A stretch of DNA of 49,865 nucleotides. Origin: Porphyromonas somerae DSM 23386 (GTDB lineage Bacteria; Bacteroidota; Bacteroidia; Bacteroidales; Porphyromonadaceae). The notes beneath the pieces are model-generated. The model ran no database searches. It saw nothing but the letters and a program-made list of their open reading frames with translations, and was not told the DNA's origin. Shown in pieces: positions 1-9,800 of the stretch; the stretch's first letter is position 1, and each line of letters begins with the position of its first letter. Both the position numbers and the translations under genes were made by a program. Where the stretch lies: NCBI RefSeq assembly GCF_000372405.1, contig NZ_AQVC01000015.1:1-49865 (forward strand). Reading direction: 5' to 3'.

Positions 1-140
1 TGGTCTATCTTTGTTGTTTATGGGAAGCAAAGCGAAAAAAATAAGTACTTTTGCAGTTCAAAGAGGCATTCTGCCTTACACACTTTTTGGGATACTACCC
101 TAGAAAAGTAGGTCGGCTTCATACATCAGTCTCCTTGAAT

Positions 141-180
141 AAAAAAAAGCGAGTGACTGCCATTAAGGTAGTCACTCGCA
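141..180 (-). terminator. Intrinsic terminator of the SusC-to-Ig-like operon
   Basis: On the minus strand a 10-bp stem GCGAGTGACT / AGTCACTCGC (149-179 with a short loop) is followed by eight U residues (the A-run at 141-148). It lies about 30 bases past the stop codon of the last lipoprotein gene, so it closes the six-gene operon. Upstream of it, 1-140 contains no gene that I can support. Confidence 0.9.
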
Positions 181-207
181 AAAGGTTTATAGGATAGTAA
201 TAGGTTT

Positions 208-1536
208 TTATATTACCTCAATAGCTAATGAACCATAAACATTGCCGTAGTCATCTTTAACTAGCAAGGTGGTTTGTCCAACCATTTGTCCATAAATCGT
301 TATGTCATCTCCCCACCACGATTTATTAGCCATTGCAATTGATGCATTAACAGTATTAAAATAGAGCGACCAATTATTTCGTCCTGAATTGTTTTCAATA
401 ATTCTAATGGTCACACTTGAACCAGCATTTACGATTACTTTTTGCTGAGAGAATACTATCAATTGTTGAGGTGCTTTCACTACTACCTTAGTAGAGACTT
501 CATTGCCTGAAATGATGTCTTTAATAGTTAGTAAGGATTCACCCTCCTTATGTGGAATGAGTTTTACCGTCTTATTGACCAATGTAGCGGTGATGACCTC
601 TTCATCCTCAACCACTATCTCATAGTTTCCATTACCGGTGTAGATCTGAACATTCTTTTCACTACCCTCATAGAAATAGACTGTGAGTTCATCCGTATCA
701 TCAATAGTGGTAACGAATGGCTGTAGCGTGGTGGTTAATTTAATCTCCTTAACCTGTTCGGTAATATTGTCCTTAACCGTGATGGTTCCTTCGCCTACTG
801 CTGTCGCTGTAAGGATAATGGTATTGCGATTGACCACGATCTTCACTAGCTCGGGCTTATCACAAGTAATGGTGTAGTCACCTGATCCACTCGTGATAGA
901 GATATTCTTGCTGTCTCCAGTAGGTATTGTTATGTCATACGTATTGAGTAGTAGTGGCGTAGGGGTGATTTCAACATTGATGCTTTTAGAGAAGCCTAGC
1001 TCGGTATCTTTGATAGTAATGGTGCCAGTTGCCACCTTCTTAGCTGTAAATACGAAGTTTTGCTCTTGGAAGTAGTAAGTACCCAATGCAGGGTCACTTA
1101 GCTCAGCTTCGTACTTTGAGGAGCCATTGAGGATCGTAACAATGCTGGTGGCACCTACCGAAGTCTTAAGCTCACGGTGAGAGAGCTTCAAAACTGGCTC
1201 GGCCTCTATGCTCACCTTGATCTCCTTGCTTTGACGTGATACTTTATCGGTGATGGTCAGCAAGGTCTCACCTATTTTGATACCAGTGAGGGTAACGCTC
1301 TCCTTGGTGACTGAAGCAGTCGCTATACCTATCTGTGGTATGGAGACTAGATAGTTACCTGAGCCACTCTTAATAGGTATTTCGAGTGACTGATTTGGCT
1401 GTAGTGTGGCTTCGGATAGCTCTACTACTAGGTTTGGCACCTCTTTCTGCTCCTCATTGGGCTGGTCTTTGTCACAAGAAGTGAGAGCAAAGAGAGCCAT
1501 CACGAGGATAAGTCCTTTGGATAGTATATTTTTCAT
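208..1536 (-). CDS. Surface lipoprotein with five Ig-like repeats
   Basis: A 442-residue protein of unknown function. It begins with a lipoprotein signal peptide ending ALTSC (Cys at about 21), followed by an acidic stretch (DKDQPNEEQKE) of the sort that favours surface export in Bacteroidota. The rest is about five tandem repeats of 75-85 residues (roughly 40-112, 115-192, 195-272, 275-358, 360-442). Each has a GSGxY-like turn near its start, a GxxxLTIxD strand near its end, and a closing VxV strand, like bacterial Ig/Big_2-type beta-sandwiches. No catalytic motif is visible. It is the last gene of the SusC/SusD operon, 23 bases after the GH18 gene and just before the terminator, so a surface spacer, adhesin or glycan-binding role is inferred. 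The fourth and fifth repeats are the most diverged. Confidence 0.8.
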   Translation of the reverse strand: MKNILSKGLILVMALFALTSCDKDQPNEEQKEVPNLVVELSEATLQPNQSLEIPIKSGSGNYLVSIPQIGIATASVTKESVTLTGIKIGETLLTITDKVSRQSKEIKVSIEAEPVLKLSHRELKTSVGATSIVTILNGSSKYEAELSDPALGTYYFQEQNFVFTAKKVATGTITIKDTELGFSKSINVEITPTPLLLNTYDITIPTGDSKNISITSGSGDYTITCDKPELVKIVVNRNTIILTATAVGEGTITVKDNITEQVKEIKLTTTLQPFVTTIDDTDELTVYFYEGSEKNVQIYTGNGNYEIVVEDEEVITATLVNKTVKLIPHKEGESLLTIKDIISGNEVSTKVVVKAPQQLIVFSQQKVIVNAGSSVTIRIIENNSGRNNWSLYFNTVNASIAMANKSWWGDDITIYGQMVGQTTLLVKDDYGNVYGSLAIEVI

Positions 1537-1559
1537 GTCTCTAAATTCTTTTGCTGTAA

Positions 1560-2957
1560 TTATTTACCCTTTGGTCCTATAAAGTGAGGGCCAGAGTATA
1601 TACAATCTTCGCCGTAGAAGACTTGAGTAATCTCGGAGAGCTGTGCTGCAAAGCTATCACAATTGTCCTTCGTTACTGTCATATTGAAGATCATCAGGCA
1701 CTGCATCTTTTCATTAAGAATAGAGCGTGCAGTTGATGCTCCTCTGCTTAATTGATTGTAGCTAGCTTGAATTGATTTGTTGCCAAACCGATTGTTGGGG
1801 ATACCAATCGTGCTAGGGCCAGGAACACCGTAATCAGTCCAACCGTAGTCGATATAGTCGGCTGCAGTCTTTCCCGTCTCATCTGTCCTATCTGCTCTAA
1901 ATGGTGAGTTGTACTCGTAGTGGGTAATTAGTGTATTGGGCAGGGTCTCACGTAGTGCTCGTAGGAACCATAGCCCAGACTGCTCCTTATATCTTAGGTC
2001 GGGAAGCTTATGATATTCTGCATACTCTTCGTCCACGTCCCATCCGTCAATGCCCGCCTTTTCAGACCAGTACTTCAACTGACTAGCAAAGTCTAGTGCC
2101 TCTTCGTAGCTCTGGAAGTTGTGATATCCTACACCATGGTGATTGGGTAGAATGTCCATAATGAGTTTGATGCCCCTATCGCGAATTGGCTTGATGAACA
2201 CATCAGGATTATTGACAATAGGTTGAAGCTCACTATTGAAGAATAGTACACGTCTCTGATTGGTGAGGTCGTAATTCATGTTGGCAGCAAAGCATACGAT
2301 CATATCGAATACTGGTAGCTTGCTATCCTTTAGCACGAAGTTGGCGATATTGCGGGGATCCCAATCGTTGGTCTCTACATAAGCAACCATCTTGATAGGC
2401 TCGGTATAGCCCTCTACAGTTGGGAGTGGCTTTTTATTTTCCTCGGAGAGAGGCACAAAGGCACCCATTAGAGGAACCTTGATGAAGTGTGCTACCACTT
2501 GATCATCTATTTTTACCAATACTGGCAAATTGTAGATGCTGTAGGGAAGCTCCTCTATCCCTGTGAGAGTGGCTTCTATTACCTTATGAGTAGCGTCTGC
2601 TCCATCCTTGAGGGCAAGGGTTGCATTGCCTTCAGGCAATATGGTGTATTGACCGAAGGGGTCTTTTTTCTTGAGTGCTCCTAGCACCTTACTATAGGTC
2701 TCTTCGTCGTAAGGAAGTAGCTCTATGGTAGATTCTTTGCTAGGTAGTGTCACGTTGAGGTCTACAGTGCCGTCATAGTACGTGGTACTGAATAATTGCT
2801 CGCCTGTCTCAGCATCTACGATGCTAGGCTCACCTAGGAGTACCTTTTCCTCTAGAGGGTCAGGTCCGGGCATCTCTATAGTGAGATTCTTTTGACAACC
2901 TACAGTGAGGAGAGCCATTGAAGCCGCTCCAAGTAGGGTGAAGATATACTTTTTCAT
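1560..2957 (-). CDS. GH18 endo-beta-N-acetylglucosaminidase-like lipoprotein with DUF1735-type N-domain
   Basis: A 465-residue SPII lipoprotein (lipobox LLTVGC, Cys 21). Residues about 35-180 form a DUF1735/BT_3987-like beta-sandwich. Residues about 185-465 are a GH18 barrel with the full catalytic signature DGWDVDEE (residues 304-311); Glu311 is the expected acid and Asp309 the partner that stabilises the oxazolinium intermediate. The barrel strand LPNHHGVGYHNF (about 271-282) precedes it. Family knowledge: this architecture cleaves the chitobiose core of N-glycans (EndoF/EndoH/BT3987 type). Five genes of the same operon sit around it, so it probably frees N-glycans from glycoproteins at the cell surface for SusC/SusD uptake. 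The exact glycan type (high-mannose or complex) cannot be read from sequence alone. Confidence 0.87.
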   Translation of the reverse strand: MKKYIFTLLGAASMALLTVGCQKNLTIEMPGPDPLEEKVLLGEPSIVDAETGEQLFSTTYYDGTVDLNVTLPSKESTIELLPYDEETYSKVLGALKKKDPFGQYTILPEGNATLALKDGADATHKVIEATLTGIEELPYSIYNLPVLVKIDDQVVAHFIKVPLMGAFVPLSEENKKPLPTVEGYTEPIKMVAYVETNDWDPRNIANFVLKDSKLPVFDMIVCFAANMNYDLTNQRRVLFFNSELQPIVNNPDVFIKPIRDRGIKLIMDILPNHHGVGYHNFQSYEEALDFASQLKYWSEKAGIDGWDVDEEYAEYHKLPDLRYKEQSGLWFLRALRETLPNTLITHYEYNSPFRADRTDETGKTAADYIDYGWTDYGVPGPSTIGIPNNRFGNKSIQASYNQLSRGASTARSILNEKMQCLMIFNMTVTKDNCDSFAAQLSEITQVFYGEDCIYSGPHFIGPKGK

Positions 2958-2980
2958 ATTTATATTCTTTCTTTATCTGC

Positions 2981-4192
2981 TTACTTCTCTACACTCTCAA
3001 GTGGACTATCAAGCGTTACTACATTTACTTTAGGGTCGGCACCGCCTTGCTGTACCCTAAGGACGAGATCGTGTCCATTGCCAGTAAGATCGGTGACTGT
3101 AGCTCCTTCTGCAGCATCCATCTTCCAATAGGCAAGTAGTGCTGGGTTGGTAGGGTCTTCTTTCAGCATATGCTCTAAGAGCTCAGCAGGTTTACGGACA
3201 CTTTTCCATACACGCACCTCAGCAAGCATGGCATATAATCCTCTGCCCCCGCTATAGCTTCTGCCAATATACCACTTGTCTCCTCTTGGAACGATGGAGC
3301 AAGGCTTCCTGAATGAAGATTTCATCTCGCCATCTATGTAAACTGTAACAATTTGAGTGGCTGCCTCGTAAGTGAAAGCAACGTGATACCATGCCTTGGT
3401 CTCAAATGGCAAGTCAATCACTTCACCAGCAGCTTGGAGTTTATTCCCTGGTACTCCAGCATCACCAAAGCGGAGTAGTGTGCCGCCCTCTATACCCATA
3501 AGGGTAGAAATTTGTGCCTCACCTTCGTCTTCAGAGTCTCTGAACTTTTGTGCATTTACCAAGCACTCCATAGTGAAGTCGCCCCTATGTGAAAAGTCTT
3601 TTGCAAGGTCAAAGTAGAAGTCTCTAGTGAGTAGTACAGCTTTTTTGACTTGTACTTTATTCTCTTCCCTCAATAGAGTAAAGATAACCACATCATTTGG
3701 TTTATTCATCTTCGCTCCATTAATAGGGTCAAGTCTGAGGGCAAATGTATAGATTTCATCAAACTCGATCTCGTCAGTGAGGTTGATAGTGACAGAAATT
3801 GGCTCACTAGTAACTGCAAAAGCAGGAATCGGTGTAATCTCCTTAGGAATAGAGATGGCTGATGAAGGCAGTAACTTTACATTGCCTTTACCATATTTTT
3901 TTGCTGCTTCTTCATCAATTGATATGGAGATGGCCTTCTCACCTTCAGTAGATAGCGTAAGGTGAGCTCTGAGGTCAATAGTGGTCTGCTCAATCTCAGG
4001 CTTATCGATCTCTATACTGCGTAAGGTATAGGGGTCCGCCAACTCGGTCTTGTCTTTGGTAATGATCTCTAGGGTGGCACTTTGCTCAGTGAGCTCTCCG
4101 CCCTCAAGGTGCTTCTCTTTATCGCACGAAGCTAGAGCTAGAGAGATCAAGAGAAGTACGATGCTCTTACATACCCAGTTATTTGTATTCAT
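2981..4192 (-). CDS. DUF1735 + LamG/concanavalin-like glycan-binding lipoprotein
   Basis: A 403-residue SPII lipoprotein (lipobox ALASC, Cys 23). The N-terminal half (about 40-180) resembles DUF1735. The C-terminal half (about 185-395) resembles a LamG/concanavalin-like jelly roll: FTMECLVNAQKF, AWYHVAFTYEA, VTVYIDGEM, WYIGRSYSGGRGLYAMLAEV and a closing YWKMDAAEGATVTDLTGNGH segment are typical of that fold. No hydrolase motif is seen. Its place between a dead GH18 and an active GH18 is the place of GpdE in Capnocytophaga and BT3986 in Bacteroides, both surface glycan-binding proteins, so the same role is inferred. It is spaced 23 bases from the GH18 gene and 12 from the gene before it. Confidence 0.83.
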   Translation of the reverse strand: MNTNNWVCKSIVLLLISLALASCDKEKHLEGGELTEQSATLEIITKDKTELADPYTLRSIEIDKPEIEQTTIDLRAHLTLSTEGEKAISISIDEEAAKKYGKGNVKLLPSSAISIPKEITPIPAFAVTSEPISVTINLTDEIEFDEIYTFALRLDPINGAKMNKPNDVVIFTLLREENKVQVKKAVLLTRDFYFDLAKDFSHRGDFTMECLVNAQKFRDSEDEGEAQISTLMGIEGGTLLRFGDAGVPGNKLQAAGEVIDLPFETKAWYHVAFTYEAATQIVTVYIDGEMKSSFRKPCSIVPRGDKWYIGRSYSGGRGLYAMLAEVRVWKSVRKPAELLEHMLKEDPTNPALLAYWKMDAAEGATVTDLTGNGHDLVLRVQQGGADPKVNVVTLDSPLESVEK

Positions 4193-4204
4193 AGTGTTGT
4201 CGTC

Positions 4205-5269
4205 TTACTTGTTTAATACTCTTTGCTTATCAATGAGAGAGGTAAGGGTGCCATAAGGCATAGTCTCTACTACATTGCTGGCATCTAGCTCTGTGTGGTA
4301 ATACGCCACGCCTGCCTTATTGGGTGCTTGCCAGTAAAGGATGGATTGCATACGGGGTAGCTCGTCTAGTGAGAAGTGGGTCTCATCCATAAAGCCCTCT
4401 TTCTGATCTTTTCCCTTGAAGCTTGCTGAGGGTAGATACCTATTGTCTTTCCATTGGAGTGCCTCACTCTCAAAATTTGAGAGACGGTATTCCAATACCT
4501 TCTTATTGAAGATGATCCAAGTGGCTTTCTCGATCTCCGCACGAGCTTCCTCAAAGGGTGCCTCAATAGCTAGGAGGGCTTTATTGGCACCACCAGCTAC
4601 AGCTGTGATCTTGGAGAGTAATTGGGTAGCCTCTTCCTTGGAAATCAATTGGAAATTCTCAGGGAGCTTTACACAGATACCGTCAAAGCCATATTTGCTA
4701 ATCGCGTCAACTTGCTCTTCGGTGTCTTTAGTCGCCTTGGCTAGAGCATTGGTATGTAGCTCTTCGGTAAGGGCCTTTTCGAGGTTTGCGAGTTGCTCAG
4801 CTTGCTCTTCAGGTGTTAGTGGAGTCTCCAAGTCTTTCCAGCTATTTCTAAGTTTATCGCGCTGACGTTTGAACTTTGTCTTGAGCTCATCGGCATACTG
4901 AGTGTCAATGGCGTGGAAGTCAATAGCATTGAGTACTTTGGTCTTCTTTACTTGTTGTGTGGTAGATAGGTCTTTCTCCATCCAACCAAGTAACTGGTGT
5001 CGGCTATCCTTCACCACTACTACATCCAGATAATCAGGTAGTCTGTAGAGCTGTGCTCCTGAGCCACCATCAGCACCCCATCCATAGTGCATTGCCATGA
5101 CGATGGGTCGGCCAAGTAGGCTATTTTTATAACTCTCAAGAGTTTCGGTATTGATTTCATTGCGTGGGGTAACCACCTCAGCAGGCTCTATTCTTACATT
5201 TTTGTTGCAAGAGAGTAGTGCGAGACCTATGATTGTGGCAAGTACCCACTTAGTCATTTTCTTATTCAT
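4205..5269 (-). CDS. Catalytically dead GH18-fold lipoprotein (probable glycan-binding)
   Basis: A 354-residue SPII lipoprotein (lipobox LALLSC, Cys 21). It keeps GH18 landmarks: the first strand RPIVMAMHYGWGADGG (about 54-69) and the strand-4 segment YGFDGICVKLPEN (193-205). The catalytic signature DGxDxDxE is broken: after Asp196-Gly197 the three acid positions are Cys199, Lys201 and Pro203. It should therefore not hydrolyse glycans. GpdG of Capnocytophaga canimorsus and BT3985 occupy the same operon place, which supports a surface glycan-binding role. Residues about 100-190 are charged and helical (many Glu/Lys), possibly an insertion in the barrel. Confidence 0.82.
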   Translation of the reverse strand: MNKKMTKWVLATIIGLALLSCNKNVRIEPAEVVTPRNEINTETLESYKNSLLGRPIVMAMHYGWGADGGSGAQLYRLPDYLDVVVVKDSRHQLLGWMEKDLSTTQQVKKTKVLNAIDFHAIDTQYADELKTKFKRQRDKLRNSWKDLETPLTPEEQAEQLANLEKALTEELHTNALAKATKDTEEQVDAISKYGFDGICVKLPENFQLISKEEATQLLSKITAVAGGANKALLAIEAPFEEARAEIEKATWIIFNKKVLEYRLSNFESEALQWKDNRYLPSASFKGKDQKEGFMDETHFSLDELPRMQSILYWQAPNKAGVAYYHTELDASNVVETMPYGTLTSLIDKQRVLNK

Positions 5270-5290
5270 AACGATTACTTCCTCATCTGT

Positions 5291-6853
5291 TTAGTTTCTT
5301 TTTGCCCACCATAGGGGTGCTCCATAGCTATCTTTACCTCCAATGTCTTGGATGGCGGCAGCTACGTTTGTGGCATTCTGAGTCTTCTCGCTTGAGACAA
5401 ACTTTAGGCGTTGCATACCGCCAGTGTCTCTTCCATTGACTTGGGTGATTTGTTGTACCTCACCTGAACTTGAATTAACAACTGCAGGGAGAAGGTTGGG
5501 GTAGCCTGTCCTACGCCACTCGCTCCACGCCTCTACAGTATTATAAGGGAAGAGCGCGATCCACTTTTGTGTGATGATCTTGGCCTTTTGCTTCTCTACA
5601 TCGCCATTGGCATCGTCCCAATTGACTGTGATATCAGAGCTAAAGTCGGGTAAACTTGTCTCAGGTAGGACTTTATCAACAAAGCCACCTCGCTTATTGG
5701 TATTCTGTAGATACTCCTCTGGTAGCTCTACACCCCATTGCTCACAAGATAGGCGGATGCCCTCTTCATAAAGCTCTTTTGCCGACTTGTCGCTAACGTT
5801 CCAGCCAAGCAACTTACCTTCGGCTTTCAGGAAGGCCACCTCTGCTGCAGTAAGCAGATAGATGGGGCTTGATGACGTAATATTAGGGCTAGAGTAGCTA
5901 GAGATGATTGCTGCATTACCTTTGATAGAGCTACTAGGTGAGCGCAAGCCAAAAGGCTTTCCGTCTCGCACCTTAGTAAAGTATGCATCAGTGCGAGGGT
6001 CGTTGAACGCTAGTAGGTATTCCACGATGTCAGCTCCAACTCGAGAGTCGTTCCACCCATTGGTTTTTGCTAAAGGGTTGTCAGTACTTGGTGTCTTAGC
6101 ATTCAAGGCGTTGGACTCAATTACCCCATTAGCAACTGCCCACTCAGCATACTCCTTAGCCAGTTCGGGAGCTACTCCTGATATTCGGATTGACATACGA
6201 AGAATTAGTGATCTTGCGTAGGTAGCCCAGTTTCTAAGATTGCCGCCATACATCTCATCATAATCTGCATACATAGCAGAAGCACCTGCAGGGCCCATCA
6301 AAGACTCTGATGCTTTCTTTAGATCCTCAAGCATGTTTTTGTAAAGCTCCTCTTGTGTGTCGTAAGGCACAGAAAGGTTGGCACCATTAACCTTTGAGTA
6401 AGGTAGAGGACCATAAATGTCCGAGATATAGTGAGTGATAGCCACTCTCGTAATGGTGGCTAGTGCCATCGCTGGGTGGTTGATATCGCCATCAGTAGCA
6501 CCATAAACACTCATATAGTCTGGAAGAAGGTGCTTGGTAAAGGTATCTACCATAGGGTAGTCATTCCAACCAATTCTTGGGCTGTACGCAGCAAAGTCAG
6601 AGACAAAGCTAGGGGCGCCAGCAAAGCCGGAGTAGGGGGATAGCATATCAAAGGTCATTTGATAACCATTCTCTTGATTAGGGATGAGCCATTGAGCAAG
6701 TTTTTTGACCTGTGAGCCACCTTTGGGTAGACTACCGAGGTCATCTCTTGTAACACCTCCAAGGTCACGATTGTACTCCTCAAAATTCTTGGTACATCCC
6801 ACTAGGGAGACACCTAGGAATAGTGCGACGAGAGGGAATAATATCTTATTCAT
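5291..6853 (-). CDS. SusD/RagB-family outer-membrane lipoprotein
   Basis: A 520-residue lipoprotein (lipobox SLVGC, Cys 20; then TKNFEEYN, the usual start of this family). Typical SusD-like segments are PYSGFAGAPSF, ITRVAITHYISDIYGPLPYSKVNG (about 131-154), the helix pair around AEVAFLKAEGKLLGW (about 336-350), and a Trp-rich C-terminus (EAWSEWRRTGYPNLLP). It belongs to the SusD-like_2 branch rather than the starch-type SusD. It forms the lid of the SusC transporter encoded 31 bases upstream and captures the oligosaccharide. The likely substrate, an N-glycan, is inferred from the GH18 enzyme in the same operon. Confidence 0.93.
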   Translation of the reverse strand: MNKILFPLVALFLGVSLVGCTKNFEEYNRDLGGVTRDDLGSLPKGGSQVKKLAQWLIPNQENGYQMTFDMLSPYSGFAGAPSFVSDFAAYSPRIGWNDYPMVDTFTKHLLPDYMSVYGATDGDINHPAMALATITRVAITHYISDIYGPLPYSKVNGANLSVPYDTQEELYKNMLEDLKKASESLMGPAGASAMYADYDEMYGGNLRNWATYARSLILRMSIRISGVAPELAKEYAEWAVANGVIESNALNAKTPSTDNPLAKTNGWNDSRVGADIVEYLLAFNDPRTDAYFTKVRDGKPFGLRSPSSSIKGNAAIISSYSSPNITSSSPIYLLTAAEVAFLKAEGKLLGWNVSDKSAKELYEEGIRLSCEQWGVELPEEYLQNTNKRGGFVDKVLPETSLPDFSSDITVNWDDANGDVEKQKAKIITQKWIALFPYNTVEAWSEWRRTGYPNLLPAVVNSSSGEVQQITQVNGRDTGGMQRLKFVSSEKTQNATNVAAAIQDIGGKDSYGAPLWWAKRN

Positions 6854-6884
6854 AATTGTTATCTTTCAATAAACGCATTAACCA

Positions 6885-9800
6885 TTAAAAGTCTACCTTG
6901 ACATTGAAGCCAAAGCTAGTCTGAGTAGGCATCATAAAATAGTCAAGCCCCTGTGAATAGTTGCCTGTGCTAGAAACTGCCTCAGGGTCGAATGGAGCCT
7001 TATTGTAAAGGAAGGCTAGATTGCGACCGAAGAGAGATAGGTGGACACCCACAGCGTCATTAAACCATTTCCTTGGTAAGTTGTAAGCTATGTGAGCCTC
7101 TTGGATACGTATATTAGTGGCATCGTAGGTGTAGTATTGTGCCATACGTTTGCTACCTATCGTGGTAAAGAAGCGCTCAGGATTCATAAAGATGTTGCCA
7201 TCCTGCACGTATCCACGGTCACGTGCAGCGGCAGTACGCTCCGAAACTCCATAGTTGTCTAGAGCTGCCTGCGTCATGGAAACAACGACACCCCCAAAGC
7301 GACCGGTAAGTGTTGCCCCTACGGCCAATCCTTTGTAAGAGATTTCATTACTCCACCCTGCATTGACCTTTGGGAGGACACTACCTAGCTTTACACGCTC
7401 TTTTGCGTCAAGCCCTCTAATTCCAAGAGAACCATCGGCATTGAGGATGATGTCCCCTCTGCTGTCGCGACTGAAGTCTTGGTCAGTGTAAATGTCTCCA
7501 AGAGTTCCCCCTTTTTGGAGAACATATTTTATGCCTAGAGCACCTATTTCGAGGAATTCTTTAGATTCCTTCTCCTTAGTAATTGGGTTGGTATAGTTCT
7601 CTGCTAGCTCCTTAATCTCATTGTGGTTATATCCAAGGGTGAGATTGGAGTTAAAGGCCCATCCATCGTTATTGCCGAGGTGCAGCCCAGCAGCCAGCTC
7701 AATACCTTGGTTGCGTACCATACCTGTTTGGAGATACATGCCACTATAACCAGATCCTGCTGGCACTTCGACGAAGAATGTTTGGTTTTTCGTGTCTGTA
7801 AGGTAGTAGGTCATATCAAGTGTAAAGCGATTGCTAAACCACTTGCTAGAGAAGCCCACTTCGTAAGAGTCGGTTCGCTCAGGGAAAAGCTCTCCAACTG
7901 GGAAATGGGTCAGGTCGCTATAGCCTTTAGTCTCAAAGTCCTTCACGAGGGTAGGGGTGGTCAGACCTCTTTGGAAAGGTGAAGCTACCGAGCTAAATGA
8001 GGCTCTTACCTGTAGATAACCTAGCACTGGGGAGATCTTAGTCTTAGTATCGGCACTAAGCATATCAGTGATCACGCCTGAGAGACCTACAGATGGGTAG
8101 AAGAATGACTTGTGAGGTGAATTGGCTAGCTGGGAAGCCCAGTCGTTACGGCCTGTCACAGTCAGGAATAGGTAAGAATTAAGACCTAGCTCCAAGCTCC
8201 CAAAGATACTTTGAGTTTGCTCAATCCAACCCTCAGGGAAAGCTACACTCTTTGGGTGGTCTTGATCTATATTGAAGGTGTTGAATAGATTGGCAGCACC
8301 TGCATCTCTGAGTGGTCCTCTTACTGTGGAGCTTTCAAAACGAGTGTCCTGAATAGAAGCTCCTAGGGTGGCATTGATATTTAGCCTTTGACTACCCAGT
8401 TCAAAGCTCTTGTTAAAGGTACTCAATACATCGGCATAGGTTTGACGGTCGGTTGACTTTTCCTCTCCGTAATAGCCGTTCTTAGCACTCTCTACATTGA
8501 TCTTTTCAGTGGTAGCATATCGGCTATCTGTGGCTAGTCCATTGGTTACATCGGAGCGTACACGCCCTTGAATGTTCCACTTCTCTGCTTCGTTCCACTT
8601 CATAAGGTCGTAGGCTACGGTAGCAGAAAGCATGTAGCGCTCTCTCTTGCTGTGTCGTAGGTTTCGATAGGCAACCCAAAAAGGATTCTGAAGTGTGTAT
8701 TCACCAGCTCCATACCGCCAGTTTTGTACATATATATTTCTGTCGGCATCAAACTGTTCAAAGTTCTTTACATTGTCTGTGTGTTCACTCCTAGGCATCA
8801 AGTAAGCAGAAGCAAGGGGGTTCATATACTCACCTTGGTTCACCATATTATTGTGCTTTTGGATGATATAGCTAGTGGAGAGGTCTATAGATAGACGATC
8901 CTCAAGTAGTGAAGAGGTATTTCGTGCAGTGAAGTTGTAGCGTTCATACCTGTTATTTGGCACCAAGCCCCATGAATTAGTCGTGCTGACCGAGAGATAA
9001 GTTTGGTTGCGGTCTGAGCCACCAGATACGGAGACAGAGTTATTGGTGTTGAATGCTGTCTGCAGGAAGTCTTCAATTCTATAATAGCCATCGCACTGGT
9101 TGCCTATTGGACTGCCCCATGAGGTTTGTCTGCCATCGCTTCCATAACGGTACTGAAACTCAGGAAGCCACATTGGAACTCCCCAATCATTATTGGTCGA
9201 GAAAGTAACTCTTGGCTTTCCAGAGGCACCCTTTTTAGTGGTGATGAGGATCGCACCATTGGCTGCGGCACTACCATAAAGTGCTGCTGCTGAAGCACCT
9301 GTGAGGACACTGATGCTCTCAATATCATTGGGGTTGATATCAGCGGCACCCTCAGTACTACCATTGGAATCAAATTGTCCTGATCCTTGCTTGGTCGTAG
9401 TAGAGAAGATGGGCACACCATCAATCACATAGAGGGCGTTATTATTGCCATCAATAGATTTCGTACCACGCATGACCACTTTACTAGCACTACCCATACC
9501 TGCAGAGCTACTATTGATGGTCACTCCGGCTACTTTACCATTGAGGTTATTCACAAAGTTGGCATCTGCTAGTTTGTTAAGAGCCTCGCCTTTGAGCTCT
9601 TGGACGTTGTAGGAGAGGGCTTTCTCGGAGCGTTTGATACCGAGTGCGGTGACTACTACTTCGTCGAGGAGTTCATTATCTTCTTGGATAACGATGTTGA
9701 GGGTGGTTTGGCCGTTGATAGGCACCTCAATAGTCTTGTATCCCACGTAGGAGACACGTATGGTACCATTCTTTGGCACTCCAGTTAGTGTAAATTCACC

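Noticed and set aside
46-53. Promoter box TACTTTTG on the plus strand
   Set aside because: It fits TAnnTTTG but no gene or clear RNA follows before the operon terminator, and there is no -33 box, so it is left unannotated.
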